A stretch of 33,247 bases of DNA from positions 1 through 33,247 of the IMG/VR virus record IMGVR_UViG_3300025411_000047; one strand, 5' to 3'. Positions 1 through 7,567 of the stretch are shown piece after piece; the stretch's first letter is position 1; each line of letters opens with the position of its first letter. The position numbers and the translations under genes were made by a program. Origin of the DNA: a virus. Under the pieces are notes generated by a model, which saw nothing but the letters and a program-made list of their open reading frames with translations, searched no databases and had not been told where the DNA came from.

Positions 1-279
1 GATAAGATAATTGTCAAGCCAGATGTTCGTGTTTTAAGCGAAGTGATTATTGTGAACAATAAAGAAGCTGAGAACATGGGAACAGTAGTAGCAGTAGGCC
101 CTGGCAAAAAGCTTTCAGCAGATCGCAGAGAGCCTATGCCTATTGAAATTGGCACAAGAGTCCGCTTTGGCACTATGAATGATGACCCCAAAGAGGAATA
201 TTTAAAGTTCACGCCTGTAGTTCACAATGGCGAGAAATGTTTAATAATGAGCTGGCAAGACGTTTGCTGGGCAGAATAG
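1..279 (+). CDS. GroES-like co-chaperonin (5' partial)
   Basis: The reading frame is open from the first base of the window and ends with TAG at 277-279, so the start codon lies upstream. The translation begins DKIIVKPDVRVLSEV, then has the Cpn10-type stretch GTVVAVGPGK and ends EYLKFTPVVHNGEKCLIMSW. This matches the order in GroES: an N-terminal D-x-hydrophobic-VKP strand, the VVAVGPGK core strand and a late KY/KF strand. GroES forms a heptameric lid on GroEL and helps fold substrates; phage versions (T4 gp31 type) help fold capsid proteins. Being next to the packaging and capsid genes fits that role, which is inferred here. The internal GTG and ATG codons at 52 and 76 are not needed as starts. 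Confidence 0.8.
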   Translation, partial: DKIIVKPDVRVLSEVIIVNNKEAENMGTVVAVGPGKKLSADRREPMPIEIGTRVRFGTMNDDPKEEYLKFTPVVHNGEKCLIMSWQDVCWAE

Positions 280-285
280 GCAATT

Positions 286-450
286 ATGGCAACCAAACCT
301 GGCTTATATGCCAATATCCACGCTAAACAAGAACGCATCAAACGTGAAAAGGCTGAAGGCAAGCCTGTAGAGAAGATGCGTAAGCCTGGCACTAAAGGTG
401 CGCCAACAGCTAAAGCTTTTAAAGAATCTGCAAAGACTGCGAAGAAATAA
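286..450 (+). CDS. Small basic protein, 54 aa
   Basis: ATG at 286 opens a 54-codon frame ending TAA at 448-450. The product is Lys/Ala rich, starting MATKPGLYANIHAKQERI and containing KMRKPGTKGAPTAKAF. I recognise this pattern (GLYANIH..., RKPG(S/T)KGAPT) as a recurring uncharacterised small protein of environmental phages, but no function is known to me. The stop overlaps the next start by one base (TAATG), which indicates translational coupling. The high positive charge suggests nucleic-acid or virion association, but this is only inference. Confidence 0.7.
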   Translation: MATKPGLYANIHAKQERIKREKAEGKPVEKMRKPGTKGAPTAKAFKESAKTAKK

Positions 451-719
451 TGAAACACGACAAACCTATCCCACACAAGACTACAGGCAAAGGTAAGACC
501 TACAACCCTACAGAAAAGGGTGCAGGCATGACAGCCAAGGGTAGAGCTGAATACAACGCTAAGAATGGTAGTAATCTCAAAGCACCAGCTCCAAATCCTA
601 AGACTAAAAAGGATGAGGGTCGTAAGAAATCATTTTGTGCAAGAATGGAAGGCGTAGTTAAGAAAGCCAAAGGCCCAGCAGAACGAGCCAAGGCATCATT
701 GAAAAACTGGAATTGTTAA
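450..719 (+). CDS. Small basic protein, DUF6321-like, 89 aa
   Basis: ATG at 450 shares its A with the stop of the preceding gene. The 89-aa product is very rich in Lys. It has a conserved-looking tail with KKSFCARMEGVVKK followed by AKASLKNWNC, which resembles the RRKSFCARM ... LRKWNC signature of the uncharacterised phage family DUF6321 (from memory, no search run). The N-terminal half repeats short K/G/T motifs (TGKGKTYNPTEKGAGMTAKG). Two Cys residues (near the SFCARM motif and at the C-terminus) are the notable conserved positions. Function unknown. It belongs to the run of small basic proteins before the terminase genes. Confidence 0.7.
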   Translation: MKHDKPIPHKTTGKGKTYNPTEKGAGMTAKGRAEYNAKNGSNLKAPAPNPKTKKDEGRKKSFCARMEGVVKKAKGPAERAKASLKNWNC

Positions 720-728
720 GGGGGTAGC

Positions 729-1100
729 ATGGATTACATTAAAACCAAATTAAAAGCGATTTGGGCGTGGGTGGAGAGCAAGATAGGCTCAGACCTTACC
801 CAAGAAGAAATGGATCGTATTGTGCGTTTTAAGCAAGAAACAGCACCATGGCCATTTCCTGCGCCAGAAGTAAAAAAGCGCAGAACATTCCCTAAAAAGT
901 TAGAGAAATTAAACAGTAAGACAGTAAAAACCATCATTAAGGAGAAGCAAGTGCCATTAAAGAAATCTACAAGCGCAAAAGCGTTCAAAGAGAACATCAA
1001 AACCGAAGTTAAGGCAGGTAAACCAGTTAAGCAGGCTGTTGCTATCGCTTACGCTGAAAAACGTGCTGCTGCTAAGAAACCAGCAAAGGCTAAGAAATGA
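729..1100 (+). CDS. Small basic protein, 123 aa, with likely internal GTG start at 951
   Basis: ATG at 729 follows AAGGGGG at five bases, a strong ribosome site. The product has two parts: residues 1-74, beginning with an amphipathic stretch (MDYIKTKLKAIWAWVESKIG), and residues 75-123, a Lys/Ala-rich unit VPLKKSTSAKAFKENIKTEV with KPVKQAVAIAYAEKR. The second unit looks like a free-standing family of about 50 aa in phages (MPLKKG...NIKTEM.AGKPQKQAVAIAL). It has its own in-frame GTG at 951 behind AAGGAG with six-base spacing. Either two proteins are made from one frame or an originally separate gene was fused. Function unknown. It ends ATGA-overlapped with the next gene. Confidence 0.7.
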   Translation: MDYIKTKLKAIWAWVESKIGSDLTQEEMDRIVRFKQETAPWPFPAPEVKKRRTFPKKLEKLNSKTVKTIIKEKQVPLKKSTSAKAFKENIKTEVKAGKPVKQAVAIAYAEKRAAAKKPAKAKK

Positions 1101-1279
1101 TCACTTTAACCATTCAACAAGTAAACGAATTGCTACAAGCATTAGGTAATATCCCTTATGTATATAGCAAACCATTAATTGATGGTATCAATCAGATTGC
1201 TCAACAACAAATGGCTGAAGCTGTTGTAAAAAAACAACAGTCAGAAGAAGTAAAAGAGCCTGATACATCACTCTCATAG
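1097..1279 (+). CDS. Small hypothetical protein, 60 aa
   Basis: ATG at 1097 overlaps the previous stop (ATGA), with AAAGG eight bases upstream. The product starts MITLTIQQVNELLQALGNIPY and continues with a predicted helix, then a charged tail (KKQQSEEVKEPDTSLS). It resembles small proteins of uncertain function found before terminase genes (LTxQQxNxxLxxLGxxPY). No catalytic motif is visible. The stretch encoding VVKKQQS carries one copy of a palindrome (1221-1240) that recurs elsewhere in the genome, so part of the coding sequence may also be a regulatory site. Confidence 0.6.
   Translation: MITLTIQQVNELLQALGNIPYVYSKPLIDGINQIAQQQMAEAVVKKQQSEEVKEPDTSLS
1221..1240. repeat. Palindrome CTGTTGT-N6-ACAACAG, copy 1
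   Basis: Perfect 7-bp inverted arms CTGTTGT and ACAACAG around six A residues. This copy is inside the 1097-1279 gene, 58 bp before a second copy. Other copies are at 1280, 5032, 8746 and 26749, always with a six-base centre. Likely a protein-binding site or a short RNA hairpin. The role is inferred. Confidence 0.6.
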
Positions 1280-1297
1280 TGTTGTAAAAAAACAACA
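1280..1297. repeat. Palindrome TGTTGT-N6-ACAACA, copy 2, before terminase genes
   Basis: TGTTGT (1280-1285), six A, ACAACA (1292-1297), lying in the 29-bp gap between the stop at 1279 and the small-terminase start at 1309. Core sequence and spacing match copy 1 exactly. The position directly before the packaging genes suggests a regulatory role. Confidence 0.6.
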
Positions 1298-1308
1298 AAA
1301 TCAAGAAG

Positions 1309-1599
1309 ATGGAAGAAAACACGAATAATTCAAGAGGTGGACAGCCTGGTAACAAAAACCAGAGCAAGAATAAGCCATTTCTAGATGCTATGCGTAGAGC
1401 TTTGGCTCAGAATCCACAGAAGATTGCCAGCATTGTTGATAAAGTGCTTGAGAAAGCAGAAGAAGGTGAATCTTGGGCTGTGAAAGAAGTAGCTGATCGT
1501 TTAGACGGCAAAGCAGTCCAAGCAACCACATTTGAAGATGCAGAAGGCAATTCATTGCTACAAGCTATTGAAGTCAGGTTTGTAAAGCCAAGTGAGTGA
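1309..1599 (+). CDS. Probable terminase small subunit, 96 aa
   Basis: The protein would recognise phage DNA and load the packaging motor. It begins with a hydrophilic, Gly/Asn/Lys-rich segment (RGGQPGNKNQSKNKPF), then has helical segments FLDAMRRALAQNPQKIASIVDKVL and WAVKEVADRLDGKAV. That arrangement is seen in short terminase small subunits and in DUF5681-like proteins. The gene immediately precedes the large subunit and overlaps it by eight bases, which is the main support. It has only 96 residues, shorter than P22 gp3 (about 160). The ribosome site is weak (AAGAAG next to the ATG). The assignment is positional plus family resemblance. Confidence 0.65.
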   Translation: MEENTNNSRGGQPGNKNQSKNKPFLDAMRRALAQNPQKIASIVDKVLEKAEEGESWAVKEVADRLDGKAVQATTFEDAEGNSLLQAIEVRFVKPSE

Positions 1600-2881
1600 A
1601 ATCACACCAGAAATTCGCCAAGCTGTTAGTGCAGTTGATTTTCCAATCAAGCTACAGTTTCTATTCGAGCCATCACGCTTTAAAGTGGCCTATGGTGGGC
1701 GAGGGTCTGGAAAATCTTGGGGATATGCCAGGGCTTTGCTTGTAATAGGTGTTAAAAAAACAATTAGAGTTCTTTGTGCTCGTGAGTTTCAAAATTCTAT
1801 TGCTCAATCTGTTCATAGATTATTGGCAGACCAAATCATAGCTATGAAACTAGAGTCATTTTATGAAGTGACTCAAAACCAAATTAGAGGCAAAAATGGC
1901 ACAGAATTTAACTTTGTAGGCTTAAAAAACAATCCAGCAAATATAAAATCTTATGAGGGAAGCACTCACGTTTGGATAGAAGAAGCGCAAACCGTAAGTG
2001 ATCGAAGTCTTGAAATTCTTATTCCTACAATAAGAACGCCTGATTCAGAAATATGGATTACATTCAATCCTGAGCTAGAAACTGACCCTGTATATCAGCG
2101 ATATGTATTAAATCCACCTGATAACTGCAAAACAGTCAAAGTTAACTGGCAAGACAATCCTTGGTTTCCTGATGTTTTAAGACTTGAAAAAGATGCTCTT
2201 TTTAGTAGAGATAGGCAAGCTTACAACACAGTTTGGGAAGGTTTATGCCGTCAGACGGTAGATGGTGCTATCTTTGCTAAAGAAATGACAATGGCAGAAC
2301 TTGACGGAAGGTTAACAAATGTTCCATACGATCCAATTAAGCCTGTTCACGCTGTATTTGATTTGGGCTGGGCAGATGCTACTGCTATTTGGTTTGTTCA
2401 GTTTATTAGCCAGGAAGTCAGACTAATCCGTTACTACGAGAACACTCAGCAGACAATCGCTCATTATCTTGCTAAAATACAGTCCTATGGATACGTTATC
2501 GACACTTTGTGGCTACCTCATGATGCAGGGAATAAAACTCTATCTAGTAACGGTAGAAGCATCGAAGAAATCGTTAGAGCTGCGGGATACAATACTAGAG
2601 TCATTGAAAGAACCCCGATAGCAGACTCAATCAACGCTGCACGAATGATGTTCAATAAGTGCTGGTTTGATCGCAATAACACTCACGATGGTCTGCAATG
2701 CTTACGTCACTATCGCTATGACGTTGATCCTGACACTAAGCAGTTCAGCCAAAAGCCATTGCATGACAACTACAGCCACGGTGCAGATGCTTTCCGTTAC
2801 ATCGGCTTGATGGTGAACGAACCAAGAAAAGCACCTAAACAACCAAAAACTTATCAACTACCTAGCTCATGGATGGGCTAA
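1592..2881 (+). CDS. terL: Terminase large subunit
   Basis: ATP-driven packaging motor with a nuclease that cuts concatemeric DNA. The start is GTG at 1592, overlapping the end of the small subunit; 429 aa is the usual size for PBSX/Terminase_3-type subunits. Visible motifs: Walker A GGRGSGKS at residues 35-42, Walker B VWIEEA at 127-132, and a coupling-like segment WITFNP near 155-160. The RNase H-like nuclease domain follows, with acidic residues in AVFDLGWADAT (Asp257), LPHDAGNK and the C-terminal HGADAFRY. All expected parts are present and the frame is intact. Docking to the portal encoded next is expected from the family. Confidence 0.95.
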   Translation: MSEITPEIRQAVSAVDFPIKLQFLFEPSRFKVAYGGRGSGKSWGYARALLVIGVKKTIRVLCAREFQNSIAQSVHRLLADQIIAMKLESFYEVTQNQIRGKNGTEFNFVGLKNNPANIKSYEGSTHVWIEEAQTVSDRSLEILIPTIRTPDSEIWITFNPELETDPVYQRYVLNPPDNCKTVKVNWQDNPWFPDVLRLEKDALFSRDRQAYNTVWEGLCRQTVDGAIFAKEMTMAELDGRLTNVPYDPIKPVHAVFDLGWADATAIWFVQFISQEVRLIRYYENTQQTIAHYLAKIQSYGYVIDTLWLPHDAGNKTLSSNGRSIEEIVRAAGYNTRVIERTPIADSINAARMMFNKCWFDRNNTHDGLQCLRHYRYDVDPDTKQFSQKPLHDNYSHGADAFRYIGLMVNEPRKAPKQPKTYQLPSSWMG

Positions 2882-2938
2882 AATGTGTAGTAAAAACACA
2901 ACAAATGTCTTAAAATCGGGCAAAGAATAAGGAATCTT

Positions 2939-5014
2939 ATGGCATACGATAGAGTTGCAGACGAACAATCAGATGGCAGAATAGAAGAAGCCAAGCAGTT
3001 TTTACGACTGTGTAATGACTCTGACAGCAACAATCGTGCTGAAGCTCTTGACGATGTGCGCTTTGCAGCAGGCGATCAATGGCCTGTAGATGTGCAAAAT
3101 AGCCGTGTATTAGAAGCTCGCCCATGCCTGACAATCAATAAGCTAGATGCTTATATTCGTCAAATCTGCAATCAACAACGCCAGCAACGCCCACGCATTA
3201 AAGTGCATGGCATGAACAATGAGTCAGATGCAAAAGTAGCTGAGATCATTACAGGCATTACACGTCACATCGAGAATCAATCTGATGCTGACCAGGCTTA
3301 TGACCATGCTTTTGAGTATTGCGTGAAGATGGGCTGGGGTTACTGGCGTGTTACTACAGACTATGTAAGGGATGACAGCTTTGACCAAGAAATCTACATT
3401 AAGCGTATTGAAAACCCTTTTACTGTGTATTTTGACCCTAATAGCGTTCAGCCCGATGGTAGTGATGCTGAAAAATGCTTGGTTACAACCGTTGTCAGTA
3501 AAGCTGTGTTCAAGACAATGTATCCAGATGCAGAATCTGAGCAAGGATTTTCCAGTCGAGGAACGGGAGATACGGAATCGGAATGGGTCACAAAGGAAGA
3601 TATACGCATAGCTGAATATTTCTACACAGAGCGCACAAAAGAGATGCTGTTACAGCTCTCAGATGGCACAACAGGCTTTAGCGATGAAATCCCTAAAAAA
3701 GAAGTATTAGAAGCTGCTGGCATTACTGTCGTAGATAAGCGTGAAACTTGGCGCAAAAAGATTAAATGGTGCAAGCTAACAGCTATGCAAATCCTTGAAG
3801 AAGGCGAATGGGCTGGCAAATACATTCCTATTGTGCCAGTTTACGGTCAAGAAGTGCGTGTTGACGATAAGCACAAGAAGTTTGGTCTTGTTCGTATGGC
3901 TAAAGACCCACAGCGTATGTATAACTACTGGTCAACTGCTCTTACTGAATCTGTTGCACTTGCACCTAAAGCTAAATGGCTCTTAGCAGAAGGTCAAGAC
4001 GAAGGTCATGAAAACGAATGGGCAATGGCTAACATCAAAGCTATGCCTGTATTACGTTACAAGCAAACTGACATTGAGGGCAGACCAGCTCCAGCTCCTA
4101 CACGCTTACAGCCAGAACCACCACCATCAGGCATCGTTACTGCATTGCAAGGCTTAAATGGCGATTTACAAGCTGTTGTAGGTATTTTTGATCCTAGCCA
4201 GTTGCCACAAGGCAATATGTCAGGCAAAGCATTGCAAGGTCAGCAAATGCAAGTGGATATGACCAATTTCCACTATTACGACAACTTAACTCGTTCTATT
4301 CGTCATACAGGTCGCATCATTCTTGATTTGATTCCTAAGATTTATGACAGAGAGCGTGTCATGCGTATTATTGGCGATGACGGCAAGCCTGAGATGGTTA
4401 CTATCAATCAGCAAGGTCAAGACGATCAAGGCGTAGCTAAAGTGCTAAATGACGTTACTGTTGGTGAATATGACGTAGTAATGGAAACAGGCCCTGGCTA
4501 CAACTCTAAACGTCAAGAAGCTGTCGATTCAATGGTTCAGATGTTGTCAGTTGATCCTAACTTAATGCAACAAGCAGGCGATTTGATCTTTAGAAATATG
4601 GATTTCCCTGGTGCAGAAGTCATTGCTGATCGTCTTGCAGCAGTTAACCCTATGGCGCAAATTGACGATAAGTCACCAATCCCACCACAAGTTCAAATGC
4701 AGTTGGCTAATGCACAGCAACAAATTCAACAGCTACAACAAGCTCTGCAATCTGAACAAATGGACAAGAAATATCGTGCAACTGTTCAACAACAAGTTCA
4801 ACAGGCTGAAACAGAGCGTGAAATGATGCGTTTGAAAGTTAAACGTGAAGATGTTATGACACGCACAGACACACAAGCTCACGACACAGTTATTAAGACT
4901 CAAACTCAGCTTGAAATTGAGCAACTAAAAGCGCAATTAGCTTTGGTTTTGGCTCAAATGAATAAAACTACTAGTAAAGAAGCAGAAGCAGAAGCTGTTG
5001 AACGAGCTATTTAA
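2939..5014 (+). CDS. Portal protein, P22 gp1-like
   Basis: Forms the dodecameric ring at the capsid vertex through which DNA enters and leaves. The 691-aa product compares with about 725 for P22 gp1. The N-terminal part contains RFAAGDQWP and ARPCLTINKLDAYIRQICNQQRQQRP, typical of the P22-like portal family; the middle part has the IENPFTVYFDPNS segment. The final 110 residues form a Gln-rich coiled coil (MQLANAQQQIQQLQQAL), like the helical barrel at the portal C-terminus. The start is ATG at 2939 after AAGGAA. The 57-bp gap before it holds an imperfect palindrome TGTGT-N7-ACACA (2884-2900). The gene lies between terminase and scaffold in P22 order. Confidence 0.93.
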   Translation: MAYDRVADEQSDGRIEEAKQFLRLCNDSDSNNRAEALDDVRFAAGDQWPVDVQNSRVLEARPCLTINKLDAYIRQICNQQRQQRPRIKVHGMNNESDAKVAEIITGITRHIENQSDADQAYDHAFEYCVKMGWGYWRVTTDYVRDDSFDQEIYIKRIENPFTVYFDPNSVQPDGSDAEKCLVTTVVSKAVFKTMYPDAESEQGFSSRGTGDTESEWVTKEDIRIAEYFYTERTKEMLLQLSDGTTGFSDEIPKKEVLEAAGITVVDKRETWRKKIKWCKLTAMQILEEGEWAGKYIPIVPVYGQEVRVDDKHKKFGLVRMAKDPQRMYNYWSTALTESVALAPKAKWLLAEGQDEGHENEWAMANIKAMPVLRYKQTDIEGRPAPAPTRLQPEPPPSGIVTALQGLNGDLQAVVGIFDPSQLPQGNMSGKALQGQQMQVDMTNFHYYDNLTRSIRHTGRIILDLIPKIYDRERVMRIIGDDGKPEMVTINQQGQDDQGVAKVLNDVTVGEYDVVMETGPGYNSKRQEAVDSMVQMLSVDPNLMQQAGDLIFRNMDFPGAEVIADRLAAVNPMAQIDDKSPIPPQVQMQLANAQQQIQQLQQALQSEQMDKKYRATVQQQVQQAETEREMMRLKVKREDVMTRTDTQAHDTVIKTQTQLEIEQLKAQLALVLAQMNKTTSKEAEAEAVERAI

Positions 5015-5025
5015 TGTTGTAAAAT
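4998..5025 (+). promoter_or_regulatory. Putative promoter TTGAAC-N16-TAAAAT before scaffold/capsid genes
   Basis: A -35-like TTGAAC (4998-5003), 16-bp spacer and -10-like TAAAAT (5020-5025) overlap the end of the portal gene. Predicted transcription would start near 5032 and read into the scaffold and capsid genes. The same layout occurs at 7991 and 8717, which strengthens the call. No experimental support. Confidence 0.45.
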
Positions 5026-5049
5026 GGCAACTGTTGTGTTAAAACAACA
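5015..5049. repeat. Tandem palindromes of the TGTTGT-N6-ACAACA type
   Basis: A perfect copy, TGTTGT-GTTAAA-ACAACA, lies at 5032-5049. Just before it, GTTGT-AAAATG-GCAAC (5016-5031) has the same 5-6-5 geometry with one mismatch. The pair overlaps the -10 and predicted start of the promoter at 4998-5025, as an operator would. Alternatively it is a hairpin in the transcript leader. Confidence 0.55.
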
Positions 5050-5061
5050 AAGTAATACCTA

Positions 5062-5077
5062 CCTGTGGGTTCACAGG
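5062..5077 (+). promoter_or_regulatory. Leader hairpin before the scaffold gene
   Basis: CCTGTG (5062-5067) and CACAGG (5072-5077) form a six-pair stem with a GGTT loop in the untranslated leader, 21 bases before the scaffold ATG. There is no T run, so it is not a typical terminator. It may stabilise the abundant capsid transcript or affect translation (inference). Confidence 0.4.
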
Positions 5078-5098
5078 GTTAATTCTTGAGGGAATCTC

Positions 5099-6022
5099 AT
5101 GTCAGAAGCAGAAGTAGTAAGAACAGCATCAAATGTAGTAACAAGTGAAAATTTAGCTGATTTCCATGCTGAAAAATTAGGTTTAGCTAGTGATGAAGCT
5201 CCTGTTGAGGCTGCGCCAGTTGAGGAAACTCCTGACACAGAGCCAGCAGTTGAAGCTCAAGCTGAGAGTGAACCAGAGGCAGAAGAAGAAGCGGAAGTAA
5301 CAGACAAGCCTAAACAAAATCCCAAACTTGAAAAGCGTTTTTCTGAGCTTACTAAGCGAGCCAAACAAGCTGAGGCAGAAAAGCAAGCATTAGAAGCACG
5401 TTTACAAGAACTTGAAAGCAAAGTAGCCCCACAAGCCTCTATTCAAGAACCTGATGTATTGGGTGAAAAACCCCAAGCCAGCCAGTTTCAAGATGCTTTT
5501 GAATATGCAGAAGCATTAGCTGAATGGAGCGCAGAAAGGGCATTAATTGAGCGTGATAAAGCAGAACAGCAACGCAAAATCGAAGAACAGAGAAACGAAG
5601 TAATCAAGTCGTGGACTCAAAAACTCGAAGCTGCTAAAGCTGAATTGCCTGATTTTGACGATATGGTAGCTTCTAGCCAAGTGCAAGTGCGTGATGAAGT
5701 GCGTGATGCAATACTAGAATCAGATGTAGGCCCACAAATCCTATATCACCTGGCATCAGATGACGATTATGCTCAGAAATTGGCAGCAATGCCTACTAAT
5801 AAAGCACTCAAAGAATTAGGGAAATTGGAAGTTCAGTTTGAGCGTAAAGAAGCTCAGGCTGAAGTCAAAAGCGAACCTGTTGCTCGTAGTAAAGCTCCAG
5901 CACCTATTAAGCCCCTTACAGCAGGAAAAGGAACGTCTGACGTATTAGTTGACACAAATGGTCAATTTCACGGCACATACGCTCAATGGAAAGCTGCAAG
6001 ACAAGCTAAGAGGATTCGCTGA
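5099..6022 (+). CDS. Scaffolding protein
   Basis: Guides assembly of the procapsid and is lost or degraded before DNA filling. At 307 aa it is close to P22 gp8 (303 aa). Composition is typical: a strongly acidic Glu/Ala/Pro region (residues about 35-75), a long charged coiled coil from about 78 to 112 (KRFSELTKRAKQAEAEKQAL), further helices, and a basic C-terminal helix (QWKAARQAKRIR). In P22 the basic C-terminal helix-turn-helix binds coat protein, and the same is expected here. GAGGG before ATG 5099 serves as ribosome site, partly exposed in a small loop between ATTC and GAAT. It lies directly between portal and capsid genes. Confidence 0.85.
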   Translation: MSEAEVVRTASNVVTSENLADFHAEKLGLASDEAPVEAAPVEETPDTEPAVEAQAESEPEAEEEAEVTDKPKQNPKLEKRFSELTKRAKQAEAEKQALEARLQELESKVAPQASIQEPDVLGEKPQASQFQDAFEYAEALAEWSAERALIERDKAEQQRKIEEQRNEVIKSWTQKLEAAKAELPDFDDMVASSQVQVRDEVRDAILESDVGPQILYHLASDDDYAQKLAAMPTNKALKELGKLEVQFERKEAQAEVKSEPVARSKAPAPIKPLTAGKGTSDVLVDTNGQFHGTYAQWKAARQAKRIR

Positions 6023-6056
6023 AATACCCATTTAAATATACATAAAGGAAATAATC

Positions 6057-7541
6057 ATGGCAAATAATTTGCTAACCATTTCCAAGATCACTAACGAAGC
6101 ATTGATGGTCTTGGAAAACGAATTAACATTTACAAGTGAAGTTGATAGAAATTACGATGACCAATTTGCCGTTAAAGTAACAGCGGCTATTTACCACTAA
6201 GTGTAAATAGAAAATTCTCTCTGATTGACTTGGAAGCCTAGAAGTGGGCGACAGGGCGCAAGCAAGACAACTGTGCAGCGTGAACGACTAAGTGAGAGAA
6301 CCCGAGAGGGATGCGATAGTCTGAACAGAGCCATAACCAAAAGAAAGCTCTGAGGGTAAGTCGAAGAACATACCCCGCCCGAAAGGGTCAGTAAGCGAAA
6401 GCCGAAAGTAACAGAATGTGTTGGTGGTAAGATCGGTAACACTGTTAACGTGCGTAAGCCAGGCCGTTTCATCGGCACAACTGGCCCAGCATTGAACGTA
6501 GAAGATTTCAATGAAACTTCAGTTCCTGTAACCCTCAGCACTCAATTCCACGTTGATACTCAGTTCACAACTCAAGACCTAGCTTTATCTCTCGATATGT
6601 TCTCTGATCGAGTATTGAAGCCTGCGGTGGCGGCTATTGCTAATAAAATCGACCGTGATGGCACATTGCAAGCTGCTAACAACACAGCAAACATCGTAGG
6701 AACTGCTGGTACTCCCCCAACTGGTTTGATCACTTACTTGACCGCTGCTGCTTACCTTGATTCTGAAGGCGCACCTCGTGATGGCCGTCGTTCTTGCATC
6801 GTTGAGCCATTCACATCTGCAACTATCGTTGACAGCTTGAAAGGTTTGTTCGTTCCACAAGAAGCTATTGGCGAACAGTATCGTAAAGGTTTGATGGGTC
6901 GTGACTCTGCTGGTATGAACTGGAAGATGGATCAGAACGTGGTAGCACACACATTCGGTTCTTTTGCTGGCTCTGCTACTGTTAACACATCTACTGCTGC
7001 TGGTTTCTTGACAAGCGGTTGGGCTGCTTCTAGCACAATCACTTTGACTTTGACTTCTGGTGTTTCATTGAACCAAGGTGATACATTCACAATCGCTGGC
7101 GTTTATGCAGTTAACCCACAGAACCGTCAAGCTTACGGCTCTAACAAGTTGCGTAACTTTGTTGTAAACCAAGCTGTTTCTGGCTCTGGTGGCACAATCC
7201 AAGTTAACGTATCTCCTGCTGTTATTACTGCTGGTCAGTTCCAGAACGTATCTATCCCTACAACCAATGCAACTGCTGCTGTGACATTCTTCAACAGCTC
7301 TGGCACAGTTTCCCCACAAAACATCATCATGCATCGCAATGCGTTTTGCCTTGCGGTAGCTGATTTAGAGCTGCCAGAGGGTGTTCACTTTGCAGGTCGT
7401 GCAAGCGACAAGGAAATCGGTCTGTCAATGCGTGTAGTTCGTCAATACACCATTAACAACGACTCTATTCCTACTCGTTTAGACGTTCTGTATGGTTGGG
7501 CTAACTTGTATCCTGAACTCGCTTGCCGTGTTGCAGCTTAA
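6057..7541 (+). CDS. Major capsid protein, P22 coat-like, split by a group I intron: join(6057..6172, 6419..7541)
   Basis: The main shell protein. Exon 1 starts at ATG 6057 after AAAGGAA and encodes MANNLLTISKITNEALMVLE through NYDDQFAV. Read straight through, it stops at TAA 6198-6200 after 47 residues. Exon 2 resumes with GGKIGNTVNVRKPGRFIG and runs to TAA at 7541. Joining 6172 to 6419 gives an uninterrupted 412-aa protein reading FAVVGGKIGNTVNVRKP, which aligns without a gap to the FGVAGAKIGT..NVRKP region of P22-like coat proteins as I recall them (P22 gp5 is 430 aa). An insertion-domain-like beta segment spans about residues 205-300 (FTIAGVYAVNPQNRQAYG). Without splicing no complete coat protein could be made. 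Confidence 0.93.
6173..6418 (+). ncRNA. Self-splicing group I intron in the capsid gene, 246 nt, no internal ORF
   Basis: The core can be folded by eye. P1: exon GCCGT (6168-6172) with guide GCGGC (6183-6187), ending in the required U-G pair. P10: exon-2 TGTT (6419-6422) with AACA (6179-6182), directly beside the guide. P2: 6188-6209. P3: TTCTCTC (6215-6221) with GAGAGAA (6294-6300). P4/P5: TTG-A-CTTG (6225-6232) with CAAG-A-CAA (6263-6270). P7: GACTA (6286-6290) with TAGTC (6317-6321). P8: CCC-GAGA-GGG (6301-6310), then J8/7 ATGCGA. P9: CAGAGC (6326-6331) with GCTCTG (6347-6352). Three more hairpins follow: GGGTA/TACCC (6354-6375), CCC-GAAA-GGG (6378-6387) and GC-GAAA-GC (6395-6402). The intron ends in G6418 as the class requires. 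Confidence 0.93.
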
Positions 7542-7567
7542 TTTTTAACGGATAAAGGAAAATAATC

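Noticed and set aside
6185-6415. Group II intron or IStron in the capsid gap
   Set aside because: No domain V-like hairpin or GUGYG start; the P3-P7-P8 topology, terminal G and P1/P10 guide pairing are specific to group I.
6450-7541. Stand-alone capsid gene starting at GTG 6450
   Set aside because: It would lack the conserved N-terminus, which is present in exon 1 at 6057-6172; the intron fold explains the break better, and GTG 6450 has no ribosome site.
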